In this document: piece after piece, positions 18,571-26,717 of the stretch | Numbering within the stretch: position 1 is the stretch's first letter | How the letters are laid out: each line of letters starts with the position of its first letter | From: Burkholderiales bacterium | GTDB taxonomy: Bacteria; Pseudomonadota; Gammaproteobacteria; Burkholderiales; Burkholderiaceae_C | Direction of reading: 5' to 3' | Length of the DNA stretch: 49,661 nucleotides | NCBI GenBank assembly: GCA_947448955.1 | Contig: CANFPU010000011.1 | Coordinates: 1-49,661, forward strand | Notes under the pieces: model-generated | Database searches by the model: none | What the model was told of the DNA's origin: nothing | The model's input: the letters and a program-made list of their open reading frames with translations, nothing else | Program-made: the position numbers and the translations under genes

Positions 18571-19440
18571 ATGAGCCTGTCAAACCCCACCAATGCATTG
18601 CAGCATCCGCGCCGCGTCGAACGCCTGGTCGCAGGTCAGGCCACCAGTGACGGCGCGGGCGTCAAGCTCATCCGGGTGCTGACGCAGGACTTGCAGCGTC
18701 GGCTCGACCCCTTCCTGATGCTCGACGCCTTCGGCTCCGACCGACCCGGCGATTACATCGCCGGTTTCCCCAGCCATCCGCACCGCGGTTTCGAAACCAT
18801 CACCTACATGATTGCCGGCCGGATGCGTCACCGAGACTCGGCCGGCAACGAGGGTCTGCTCGATGATGGCGCGGTGCAGTGGATGACCGCCGGCCGCGGC
18901 GTGATCCACAGCGAGATGCCCGAGCAGGAAGATGGCGTGATGGAAGGCTTCCAACTCTGGCTCAACCTGGCCGGGGTCGACAAGATGCAAGCCCCTGGCT
19001 ACCGCGACATCCCGAGCGCACAGATCCCCGAACAGCGCGGCGACGGCGTCACGGTACGGGTGATCGCAGGCAGCAGCCACGGTGTGGCCGGTGCGGTGCA
19101 ACGCCCACGCACCGAACCGGTCTACCTGGACCTTCACCTAGCCCCAGGCGCGCGCTTCGAGCAGCCCCTGCCGGCCGGTCACAACGCCTTCGTCTATGTC
19201 TACCGCGGCGCGCTGAGCGTGGGCGAGACGTCAGTGCCAGCGCAGCGCATGGCGATCCTGGCCAACGATGCCAGCAGCGACGGCGTCTCGCTGCAAGCCG
19301 GTGCTGCGCCGACGCGCGCGCTGCTGATCGCCGGCGCACCGCTGCGCGAGCCAATCGCGCAGCATGGGCCCTTCGTGATGAACACCCGAGAACAGCTGAT
19401 CCAGGCCGTGGAAGATTTCCAGGCCGGCAAGCTGGCCTGA
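18571..19440 (+). CDS. pirin family protein
   Basis: A 289-residue pirin, a bicupin with one metal site in the N-terminal domain. The likely metal ligands are His69 and His71 in FPSHPHRGFET and His113 and Glu115 in GVIHSEMPE, all conserved. Some bacterial pirins are quercetin dioxygenases (YhhW); others regulate pyruvate dehydrogenase. The C-terminal cupin (YLDLHLAPGARFEQPLPAGHNAFVYVYRG) lacks a metal set, as usual. A GGAG ribosome site precedes the ATG. It diverges from the NUDIX gene and is followed by a strong hairpin terminator. Confidence 0.93.
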   Translation: MSLSNPTNALQHPRRVERLVAGQATSDGAGVKLIRVLTQDLQRRLDPFLMLDAFGSDRPGDYIAGFPSHPHRGFETITYMIAGRMRHRDSAGNEGLLDDGAVQWMTAGRGVIHSEMPEQEDGVMEGFQLWLNLAGVDKMQAPGYRDIPSAQIPEQRGDGVTVRVIAGSSHGVAGAVQRPRTEPVYLDLHLAPGARFEQPLPAGHNAFVYVYRGALSVGETSVPAQRMAILANDASSDGVSLQAGAAPTRALLIAGAPLREPIAQHGPFVMNTREQLIQAVEDFQAGKLA

Positions 19441-19446
19441 ATGGAC

Positions 19447-19478
19447 TCGGCCCCGGCGCTTCGCAGCGCCGGGGCCGA
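19447..19478. terminator. bidirectional hairpin terminator between pirin and DUF4397 genes
   Basis: A perfect 14-base-pair stem (left arm 19447-19460, right arm 19465-19478) closes a TCGC loop. It sits between two convergent genes. There is no long T run, so it may work with Rho or in both directions as a simple stem. Confidence 0.8.
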
Positions 19479-19523
19479 TGGATTCAGACTGCGGGAACCA
19501 ACGCCCGCCGACGCAGGGTGGAT

Positions 19524-20870
19524 TTAGCGCTCTTGGCGCACCTGCACCTGCGGCGTGCTGGTGCTGGCCGAATCGCCGAACACGAACACGGTGTACAAGG
19601 CCTTGGCAACGAATTTGACGCCGATGGGGCCGCTCGCGTACCAGCCAAACTTGCCGGTCGCGTCAATGTTGAGCGCCGTGGCCGCGTCAGCCGCCACGCT
19701 GACATAGCTCGAAGCCTGTCCTTGCGCGATGTTGTTGGCGATCGGGAACAAGTTGGCCTGCAGGGTCAATGCGGTGCTCGCACCGGTCGTCGCGTTGACC
19801 AGCCTGACATTGGACCGGGTGGTCACCGAGGGATAGCGGTTGTCATCGGCGATCAGCGTGAACTGCGGCTTCGTCGCATCGCCCCACACCAGCATGGTGT
19901 AGTCACCGCCCGCGACCAAGGCCTGGTTCGGCGCCGACCAGGGATAGCTGACGCCGCCAGACAACACGCTGCCACCCACCGCCGCCTGCGCCGAGGCCGG
20001 CAACAGCGTGTAGTTGCCGATCGACGGCGAGGTGGCCTTGTCGGCCAGCCGGCTGCCCGCCGCATTGGCGGTCACAACCCCATTGCCCGACACCGCCGAC
20101 ACCACCCGAACCCGGGCTTGGTTGTTCGACAGCGCGGTCGCGGCGCCCTGCTGGACCAGCAGCACACTGTTGACCAGCACGCCGCCAGCAACGCCAGTGG
20201 GCACGTTGACACTGCTCTGGGTCAGCATCAGCGTCGCGACCTGGGCGCTGCCCAGCACCAGACCTGCCACATCGAGCCGCAGGTCGCTCTTGTCGCCGTT
20301 GCCCGTGACGCGCAAGCGGTACGTGCCGGCGCCCAAACTGATGTAACCGGTGCTGCCACTGCCCGAGACGGCATTGGCGATCGGCGTCGCATTGCCCAGG
20401 TCGTCGGCGTTGCCGGTGAGGTAGACATCGACAGCGCCGGCATCGGGTGCCAGGTTCAGCACATTCAGCGCGGCCAATCCCGCGACAGGGGCTACCACGT
20501 CCTCTGAAATCAGCGCGGACTTCAGTGCGCCGGACGGGCCATAGGCCACCAAGGTGTAATGCGCATCCTTGGTCAGCGTGCGGGTTGCGGTGGACAAGGC
20601 CGCCGTCGACCCGGTGGCCGTGACCACCGTCGAGACACCGGCATTGCTCGCTGAAACGTAAGTCCCTACCGCGCCATAACCCAGATTGCTGCTGCTGGTG
20701 GACACCCCAGCCACTTGCAAATCCAGCGCCGGATAGCCCGGGCTGGCGTTGAGCAGGCGCAGGCTTGCCGTGCCGGCGGTTGAAGTCCCCCCGTTACAAC
20801 CCGAGAACAGCGTTGTCCCTACCAGCGTGACCATCGCGGCCACTCGCATCCATCCACGCATCGAATCCAC
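19524..20870 (-). CDS. DUF4397 domain-containing lipoprotein
   Basis: A 448-residue envelope protein. A signal peptide ends in a lipobox (LFSGC), so the cysteine at about residue 25 should be lipidated. The mature part contains repeated DUF4397 units, recognised by RLLNASPGYPALDLQV, LNVLNLAPDAGAVDVYLTG and VRLVNATTGASTALTL. Each is an Ig-like beta domain with repeated YTLVAYG/YTMLVWGD/YTVFVFGD strands. It is rich in small and polar residues with very little cysteine. The function of this family is not known; a role in surface structure or adhesion is an inference. The start may be 20870 or an ATG three codons in. Confidence 0.85.
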   Translation of the reverse strand: MDSMRGWMRVAAMVTLVGTTLFSGCNGGTSTAGTASLRLLNASPGYPALDLQVAGVSTSSSNLGYGAVGTYVSASNAGVSTVVTATGSTAALSTATRTLTKDAHYTLVAYGPSGALKSALISEDVVAPVAGLAALNVLNLAPDAGAVDVYLTGNADDLGNATPIANAVSGSGSTGYISLGAGTYRLRVTGNGDKSDLRLDVAGLVLGSAQVATLMLTQSSVNVPTGVAGGVLVNSVLLVQQGAATALSNNQARVRVVSAVSGNGVVTANAAGSRLADKATSPSIGNYTLLPASAQAAVGGSVLSGGVSYPWSAPNQALVAGGDYTMLVWGDATKPQFTLIADDNRYPSVTTRSNVRLVNATTGASTALTLQANLFPIANNIAQGQASSYVSVAADAATALNIDATGKFGWYASGPIGVKFVAKALYTVFVFGDSASTSTPQVQVRQER

Positions 20871-21002
20871 CCCTCGTCAGCAATCCAACAAAACGACTAT
20901 TGCAGTCGCCAAATGTCAAGCATAACTTGCCGATGGCTGCTGGCCGACCAAGCCGGCATCGAATCAGCACCACGCAGGGCCTGCCGGCGCTTGATCGGCG
21001 CG

Positions 21003-21281
21003 TCAAATCACCTGCACGCCCTTCCAGAAGGCCAGTCGGCCCTTGATGTTGGCGGCCGCCTCGGTCGGCTCGGGGTAGTACCAAACCGCGTCGGGATTGA
21101 GGTCACCGTTGACCAGCAGGCTGTGGTAGCGCGCCTGCCCCTTCCAAGCGCAGCCTGTGCGATGGTTGCTGTGGGCGAGGAATTCGCGCTTGACCGCCCC
21201 CTCGGGAAAATAGTGGTTGCCTTCGACCACCACGGTGTCGTCGCTCTCGGCGATCACCACGCCGTTCCAGATCGCTTTCAT
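21003..21281 (-). CDS. DUF427 domain-containing protein
   Basis: A 92-residue protein with the full DUF427 pattern: KAIWNGVVIAESDDTVVVEGNHYFP, then the central CAWKGQARYHSL and a final WYYPEPTEAAANIKGRLAFWKGVQV. These beta-rich single-domain proteins are common in actinobacteria and proteobacteria, with no firm function. Two in-frame ATG codons occur close together. GGAG lies one base before the first (21287) and seven bases before the second (21281), so the second is the better start. Confidence 0.88.
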   Translation of the reverse strand: MKAIWNGVVIAESDDTVVVEGNHYFPEGAVKREFLAHSNHRTGCAWKGQARYHSLLVNGDLNPDAVWYYPEPTEAAANIKGRLAFWKGVQVI

Positions 21282-21357
21282 GACCATGCTCCAGGCCCCG
21301 AGCCGCGCCGGGCTGGCGCGTCCTGTCGGGACCGCCGATGGTAGAGCTTGCCGACGT

Positions 21358-22584
21358 TCAAGCGCTCAGCAACTCAGCCAGCGCCCGAGCGACCACCTTG
21401 GTCGCACGCCGCAGGTCTTCGAGGTCAATGTGTTCATCGGCGCGCTTGGCGTTGCTCTCGAGCACGGTGCGCGGGCCGCAGCCGTACAGCACCGCCGGAA
21501 TGCCCCGCTCGCAGAACAGGCGCGCGTCGGTGTAGAGCGGCGTGCCCGAGGGCTCGATGGGCTCGCCGAACACTTCGCTGGCGTGGCGGCAAAAAGCCTC
21601 GACCAGCGGCTGGTTGCCTGCCAGCGGCTTGAGCGCGTTCGCCAGCAAGATGCGCTTGACCTCGACCGTGATGCCCGGCGACTGCGCCACCGCATCGGCA
21701 ATCACCTGGCGCAGCGTTGCCTCGACGTCGACCGGATTCTCCTCGGGGATCATGCGTCGGTCGAATTTGATGACCACCTTGCCGGGCACGACATTGGTGT
21801 TGGTGCCCCCTTCGATCAGGCCGACGTTCAGATAGGGGTGGGTGATGCCCTTGACCTGGCTGCTGACCTGCCGGTAGAGCGTGTTCTGGCGGTACAGCGC
21901 ATGGAGGATCAGCGTGGCAGCGTGCAGCGCGTCGACAGCGGTATCAGGCACCGCCGCATGCCCCATCTTGCCGTGCACCGTGACTTCCATCTGCAAGCAA
22001 CCGTTGTGGCCGGTGATCACCTGGTAGCTGAAACCTGCGGCGATCAGCAGGTCGGGCTTGACCAGGCCTTGGCGCAACAGCCAGCCCGGGCCGAGTTCAC
22101 CGCCGAACTCCTCGTCGTAAGTGAAATACAGCTCCACGCTGCCTTGGCGCTCAGGCTTCATCGCTTCGATCGCCCGCGTGGCGAAGGTGAAGGTCGCGAA
22201 GTCGCATTTGCTGACGGCCGAGGCACGGCCATAGAGCTTGCCGTCGACGACCTCGCCGCCATAGGGGTCGTGGGTCCAGCCCTCACCGGGCGGCACGACA
22301 TCGCCGTGCGCGTTCAGACCGATCGTCCGGCCGGCACCATACCGGCGTCGCACGACCAAATTGGTGAGGCTCTCGAGTCCTGCGGCCCGCACCTGTTGCG
22401 CCGGCACCGGGTGCTTCTCGACCTCGAAACCAAAGGCCTTGAGCAATTCGGCCGTGCGATCGGCATGGGGCGCGTTGTTGCCCGGCGGGGTGTCGGTGGG
22501 TACCCGCACCAGTTCTTGCAGAAAACGCACTTCTTCGTCGAAATGGGCGTCGACCCAGGCATCCAGGGCTTGTTCTGAGGTCAT
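21358..22584 (-). CDS. M20 family metallo-hydrolase (ArgE/DapE-like)
   Basis: A 408-residue zinc amidohydrolase of the M20 family. The first metal ligands are His93 and Asp95 in LNAHGDVVPPG, the catalytic glutamate pair is in YFTYDEEFGGELG, and the dimerisation domain contains MEVTVHGKMGHAAVPDTAVDA. A further ligand region is GTPLYTDARLF. The ATG overlaps the stop of the UraD-AllC gene (ATGA), placing it last in the purine operon. It is distinct from the AllC-type domain upstream. Its substrate may be another ureido or N-acyl compound arising from purine breakdown, which is inferred from position only. Confidence 0.88.
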   Translation of the reverse strand: MTSEQALDAWVDAHFDEEVRFLQELVRVPTDTPPGNNAPHADRTAELLKAFGFEVEKHPVPAQQVRAAGLESLTNLVVRRRYGAGRTIGLNAHGDVVPPGEGWTHDPYGGEVVDGKLYGRASAVSKCDFATFTFATRAIEAMKPERQGSVELYFTYDEEFGGELGPGWLLRQGLVKPDLLIAAGFSYQVITGHNGCLQMEVTVHGKMGHAAVPDTAVDALHAATLILHALYRQNTLYRQVSSQVKGITHPYLNVGLIEGGTNTNVVPGKVVIKFDRRMIPEENPVDVEATLRQVIADAVAQSPGITVEVKRILLANALKPLAGNQPLVEAFCRHASEVFGEPIEPSGTPLYTDARLFCERGIPAVLYGCGPRTVLESNAKRADEHIDLEDLRRATKVVARALAELLSA

Positions 22585-24356
22585 GGCATTTCCGTCGAGA
22601 GTTGTTCGAGAAGTTCGCTGAAGGCGCGGACGCAGAGTTCGGTGTCGTCGTTCGTGATCGACTCGAGCGGGTTGTGGCTGATGCCGGCATTGAGACCCCG
22701 CATGAACAGCATCGCCTGCGGCATCACCTCGTGCAGTTTCATCGCGTCATGGCCAGCGCCGCTGGGCATGCGGTAGATGGGCAGGCCGAGGGTTTGCACC
22801 GCGCGCTCCCAGCGCTGCTGCCAGGCCGGCGCCGACGGGGCTGCCGCGCTGCGCATCGTCTCCTCGAGGCTGTGGTGCAGGCCGCGCCGCTCGCAGATTC
22901 GCTGCAACTCGGCGCGCACGTCCGCCGCGCAAGCGTCGCGCACCTCGTCGGTCGTCGCGCGAATGTCGAGGCTGAACTTGCAACGACCAGGCACGACATT
23001 GATCGACCCGTTGGGCACCTCGAGCATGCCCATCGTGGCGACCAGGTGGGGTTGCGCGCTGGCGCGCTTTTCAGCGAACAGCGCCAACTCGGCGACGGCG
23101 GTGGCCGCATCGCGACGTCTGTCCATCGGCGTCGTCCCGGCGTGGCTGGCCATGCCGACGATCTCGCCCGCGTAACGCAGGCTGCCATTGATCGACGTGA
23201 CAATCCCCAGCGGCAGATCGAGCTCGTTCAAGACCGGGCCCTGCTCGATATGCACTTCGACAAACCCGAGGTATTTCGATGGGTCACGCTGCAGTCTCGG
23301 GATGTCTTCGGGGCGCAGCCCGGCATGCCGCATCGCTTCACGCATCGTGATCCCGTCGGCGTCCTTCTGGTCCAGCCAAGCCTGGTTGAATTGACCCGTC
23401 AACGCCCCCGAACCCAGGAAAACAGCCTTGTAGCGCTGCCCCTCCTCTTCGGCAAAACCAATGACCTCCAGCCCAAAGGGCCAACGCCGACGCTGGCGGT
23501 GCAGCGCGCGAACGCAGGCCATCGGCACCAAGATGCCCAGCCGACCGTCGTACTTGCCGCCGTTACGCACCGTGTCGTAATGGCTGCCGGTCAGCAGCCT
23601 TTTGCCCTGCAGATCGCTGCCGTGGTAGACCCCCACGACATTGCCGACCGCATCGATACTCACTTCATCAAAACCGCATTCGGCGCTCATCCACTGCGCC
23701 AGTTGCCGCGCGCAGGCGCGGTGGGCATCACTCAGATAGGTGACGGTCAACTCGCCGCGTTCGGCATAGCCCGGGTCGCTGTGACGCGCCAGTTGTTCAG
23801 CCCAGTCCCAGACCAGGTTGCCCAGATCCGGAGCGCTGCCGAACTTGTCGTGGAGGCGGATCTCAGCGATCCGGTGGATGTTGCGCAGGCATTCCGCCAA
23901 CTCAAAGTCTGGATGGTTGCCGAGTCGACGCGCAAAGGTCGCGATGAGCTCGGACTTGTTCAGGCCCGAGCCCCTGGGCCCGCGCACCGCCAGGATGAAG
24001 GGAAAACCGAACTTGGCGTTGTAATCCGTGTTGAGCTGCTGGATGCAATCGAACTCCGCTGGCGTGCAGTCGGCCAGGCCGGCCTTGCCCTGTTCATCGG
24101 TCGACTCGGCCGTCAAGGTTTTGCTGACCATGGCCTTGCCCGCCAGCTCGGGGTGGGCACGGATCAGCGCCAACTGCGCATCACGGCCAGCGTCGCGCAC
24201 CACGGTCGCCAGCGCCAGCTTGAGCTGCGCCAAGCTGGCAAAAGGACGCTGCGACGCTGCGCGCTGCGCGATCCAAGGGGAATGCTCATAACTACCGTCC
24301 AACAGCGCGACGAACTCATCGGCCGTGGCGGCGTTGATTTGCTCAAGGGTCAGCAA
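22581..24356 (-). CDS. bifunctional OHCU decarboxylase / allantoate amidohydrolase
   Basis: A fusion of two purine-degradation enzymes in 591 residues. Residues 1-170 are UraD, which decarboxylates OHCU to (S)-allantoin: SYEHSPWIAQRA, the catalytic His68 in IRAHPELAGKAM, STDEQGKAGL and NIHRIAEIRLHDKFG. Residues 175-591 are an AllC/Zn-dependent M20-type hydrolase: metal ligands in GSHYDTV (His259) and GKYDGRLGI (Asp270), FAEEEGQRY, VEVHIEQGPVL and the C-terminal MPSGAGHDAM. No ATG is suitably placed. A TTG at 24356 gives the usual UraD N-terminus (LTLEQINAATADEF) and has GGGAG seven bases upstream. It follows puuE almost without a gap and is coupled to the M20 gene by ATGA. Confidence 0.88.
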   Translation of the reverse strand: MLTLEQINAATADEFVALLDGSYEHSPWIAQRAASQRPFASLAQLKLALATVVRDAGRDAQLALIRAHPELAGKAMVSKTLTAESTDEQGKAGLADCTPAEFDCIQQLNTDYNAKFGFPFILAVRGPRGSGLNKSELIATFARRLGNHPDFELAECLRNIHRIAEIRLHDKFGSAPDLGNLVWDWAEQLARHSDPGYAERGELTVTYLSDAHRACARQLAQWMSAECGFDEVSIDAVGNVVGVYHGSDLQGKRLLTGSHYDTVRNGGKYDGRLGILVPMACVRALHRQRRRWPFGLEVIGFAEEEGQRYKAVFLGSGALTGQFNQAWLDQKDADGITMREAMRHAGLRPEDIPRLQRDPSKYLGFVEVHIEQGPVLNELDLPLGIVTSINGSLRYAGEIVGMASHAGTTPMDRRRDAATAVAELALFAEKRASAQPHLVATMGMLEVPNGSINVVPGRCKFSLDIRATTDEVRDACAADVRAELQRICERRGLHHSLEETMRSAAAPSAPAWQQRWERAVQTLGLPIYRMPSGAGHDAMKLHEVMPQAMLFMRGLNAGISHNPLESITNDDTELCVRAFSELLEQLSTEMP

Positions 24357-24360
24357 GGGG

Positions 24361-25323
24361 TCACTCCCAGACAAAAGCGGTGGCGGGATCAAACGGGTGC
24401 ATGGCCTTCCAGTGGCGAGCGATGTCGACGCGTCGCGACACCCAGACGCGGTCGTGCGACTGCACATGGTCGAGAAAGCGCTGCAATGCGCGCATCCGGC
24501 CCGGGCGACCCAGCAACCGGCAGTGCATGCCAATGCTCATCATCGACGGCCGCTCGTCGCCCTCGGCGTAATGAACATCGAAGGCATCGCGCAGGTACTG
24601 GAAGAACTCATCGCCGTGCGAGTAACCCTGAGGCAGTGCGAAACGCATGTCGTTGACGTCCAGCGTGTAAGGCACGACCAGATGTGGCGCCAGCTCACCA
24701 CTGGTCTTTCGCACCTGCAGCCAGAACGGCAGGTCGTCGCCGTAGTGGTCGCTGTCGTACTCGAACCCGCCGAAATCGGCCACCAGGCGTCGGGTGTTCG
24801 GGCTGTCGCGACCGGTGTACCAGCCCAGCGGCCGCTCACCGGTCAAGGACTGGATGCGCGCCATCGCGATCGCCATGTGTTCGCGCTCAGTAGCTTCGTC
24901 CAGGCCCTGGTAGCTGATCCAGCGCCAGCCGTGGCAAGCAATCTCGTGGCCCAACTGCTGGAACGCAGCGGTGACGTCGGGGCAGCGCTCCAGCGCCATG
25001 CCGATGCCAAACACCGTCAGCGGCAGCGAGCGGCGCTCGAACTCACGCAGGATTCGCCAAACGCCGACGCGTGAGCCGTATTCGTAAATGCTCTCCATGC
25101 TCAGGTGCCGGGCCGGGAAAGCCGGCGGGCTGAACATCTCGGACAGAAACTGCTCGCTGCCGGCATCGCCGTGCAGCACCGAATTCTCGCCGCCTTCCTC
25201 GTAATTGAGCACGAATTGCAGCGCCACGCGTGCATTGCCGGGCCAATTCGCCATCGGCGGGTGCCGGCCATGGCCGCGCAGGTCGCGGGGGTAGTTTGCA
25301 GGGGGTTCGGTGTGGTGGGTCAT
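24361..25323 (-). CDS. puuE: allantoinase PuuE (polysaccharide deacetylase fold)
   Basis: PuuE hydrolyses allantoin to allantoate and is unrelated to the amidohydrolase AllB. The 320-residue protein starts with YPRDLRGHGRHPPMANWPG, then VALQFVLNYEEGGENSVLHGD, typical of the family. Further family motifs are SMESIYEYGSRVGVWRILREFE, GHEIACHGWRWISYQ, GWYTGRDSPNTRRL and IGMHCRLLGRPGR. It lies seven bases after the gntR stop and a few bases before the UraD-AllC start, so these genes form one transcript. It carries out the step between the two reactions of the fusion protein. Confidence 0.95.
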   Translation of the reverse strand: MTHHTEPPANYPRDLRGHGRHPPMANWPGNARVALQFVLNYEEGGENSVLHGDAGSEQFLSEMFSPPAFPARHLSMESIYEYGSRVGVWRILREFERRSLPLTVFGIGMALERCPDVTAAFQQLGHEIACHGWRWISYQGLDEATEREHMAIAMARIQSLTGERPLGWYTGRDSPNTRRLVADFGGFEYDSDHYGDDLPFWLQVRKTSGELAPHLVVPYTLDVNDMRFALPQGYSHGDEFFQYLRDAFDVHYAEGDERPSMMSIGMHCRLLGRPGRMRALQRFLDHVQSHDRVWVSRRVDIARHWKAMHPFDPATAFVWE

Positions 25324-25329
25324 GGTGGT

Positions 25330-26049
25330 TCAGCCTTGGGGACGCAATGCGGCAAAGAGGTCGGTGCTGTGCGGATCGAGCCGCAGGTTGTGCTCGACCG
25401 CGAGAATATGGTGCGCCATCAACCTGGCGGCTGCGCGTGCGTCGCGCTTTTCCAACGCGTCGACGATCAAACCATGCTCTTGCTGCGATTGAGCCGCCGA
25501 ATGCGAGGACTGGTACATCAGCGCAATCAACGACGAACGGCTCAGCAGGTCGGACAGCAACTGGGCCAGCACTTCGTTGCCCAGCATGCGCGCGAGCACC
25601 ACATGAAAGTCAGCCAGCAGTCTGGTTCGGCCGGGCACGTCGGTGCGTGACAAGGCCACGACCTCATCACGCAGATGGGCGCGCAACTCAGCGATCTGCG
25701 CATCGGTGATGCGCGCGCACAACTGCCGCGCCAGCGCGCCTTCCAACATTGCCCGCACCTGGAAGACCTGCCTGGCCTCGTCGACGCTGGGCACCGCGAC
25801 GCTGGCACCGCGCGCAGGCTCAAGTGTGACCAGTCGATCGCGGCTGAGCTGATGCAGCGCCTGGCGCACCAGTGTGCGTGAGACCTCAAAAATGTCAGCG
25901 ATCTTTTGCTCGGACAGCTTGGTGCCGGGCATCAACCGGCGCTCGACGATCGCGGCGGTGATCGACCCGACGATCCGCTCGGTGGCGCCCGCAAGCACAG
26001 GCTTGGCCGCGACAGGCGCTATCTCGAGCGGCATTCGGGCTCTGACCAT
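25330..26049 (-). CDS. GntR family transcriptional regulator, FCD type
   Basis: A 239-residue FadR-subfamily GntR regulator. The winged-helix domain covers roughly residues 22-88, with AIVERRLMPGTKLSEQKIADIFEVSR split by typical residues and VRQALHQLSRDRLV. The C-terminal FCD ligand-binding domain has metal-binding histidines in LADFHVVLARM, the HGLIVDALEKRD segment and MAHHIL. It is the first gene of the minus-strand purine operon and diverges from uraH, so it very likely controls both sides and responds to a purine breakdown product. A -10-like TATACAT overlaps its first ATG, so an internal ATG at 26034 is a possible alternative start. Confidence 0.92.
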   Translation of the reverse strand: MVRARMPLEIAPVAAKPVLAGATERIVGSITAAIVERRLMPGTKLSEQKIADIFEVSRTLVRQALHQLSRDRLVTLEPARGASVAVPSVDEARQVFQVRAMLEGALARQLCARITDAQIAELRAHLRDEVVALSRTDVPGRTRLLADFHVVLARMLGNEVLAQLLSDLLSRSSLIALMYQSSHSAAQSQQEHGLIVDALEKRDARAAARLMAHHILAVEHNLRLDPHSTDLFAALRPQG

Positions 26050-26079
26050 GTATAGGATTTACCGCAGATTGGACACAAT

Positions 26080-26091
26080 AGTGTATACACT
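26080..26091. promoter_or_regulatory. 12-base perfect palindrome, candidate GntR operator
   Basis: AGTGTATACACT is a perfect palindrome in the 130-base divergent region between the GntR gene and uraH. It contains a TGTATAC core like that of some FCD-type GntR operators. A partial TGTATAG half-site lies at about 26049-26055 over the gntR start. A role in controlling both transcripts is inferred. Confidence 0.65.
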
Positions 26092-26179
26092 TTAAGCCAT
26101 CTCGCCAGCCAAACTGTGCGCGCGGCCATCCACTGCGACGCAAGCCTCGTTGCCTGTCAACAAGACACCAAGGAAACCC

Positions 26180-26536
26180 ATGGGACACCTGAGCACGCAT
26201 GTACTCGACACGATGAACGGTTGCCCTGCGGCGGGCATGGCGGTCACGCTGCAGCGCTTGCAAGGCGACCTGGCCGTGACCCTGAAAGCCTTCACGCTCA
26301 ATGCCGACGGCCGAAACGAAGGCGGTGCGTTGCTCGACGCGCAGTCGCTGTCGGTCGGTCATTACCGGCTGATCTTCTCGGTCGCCCCGTATTTCCGGGC
26401 GCGCGGCGTGCAGCTGCCGGAACCCGCGTTCCTGAACCAAGTCCAGGTCGATTTCGGCATCGCCGACGCCAGTGCGCGCTACCACGTGCCGCTGCTGGTG
26501 TCGCCCTGGGCTTATTCGACCTACCGGGGTTCGTAG
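26180..26536 (+). CDS. uraH: 5-hydroxyisourate hydrolase (transthyretin-like)
   Basis: UraH hydrolyses 5-hydroxyisourate, the product of urate oxidation, to OHCU. The 118-residue protein begins GHLSTHVLDTMNGCPA, with the first active-site histidine. It keeps the conserved arginine in NADGRNEGG and the second histidine in ARYHVPLLVSPWAYSTYRGS, where YRGS at the C-terminus is the signature that separates this enzyme from transthyretin. The ATG at 26180 is preceded by AAGGAAA. It diverges from the GntR regulator and precedes puuD, so it should be expressed with urate oxidation. Confidence 0.95.
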   Translation: MGHLSTHVLDTMNGCPAAGMAVTLQRLQGDLAVTLKAFTLNADGRNEGGALLDAQSLSVGHYRLIFSVAPYFRARGVQLPEPAFLNQVQVDFGIADASARYHVPLLVSPWAYSTYRGS

Positions 26537-26717
26537 CCGTTCAGCGGTCCGAGGCGCGCACAGATAATCGCTGACTACACCTTGTCCATGTCGCCGCGGA
26601 GCCCCGTGGTCAGCGCCAGCCGCTTGACTTTGGGTTCGCGACATCTGCTTCTCACAGAGCCCGCTGTGGTGAGAGCGAGGCGCGCTGCGCCGTTCTCGAC
26701 CCTTTGGAGATCCTGTC
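26537..26717. promoter_or_regulatory. uraH-puuD intergenic region, possible puuD promoter
   Basis: This 181-base gap is long enough for a separate promoter. A TTGACT at about 26623 could be a -35 element, but the -10 is unclear. No terminator hairpin with a T run was seen. Confidence 0.3.
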
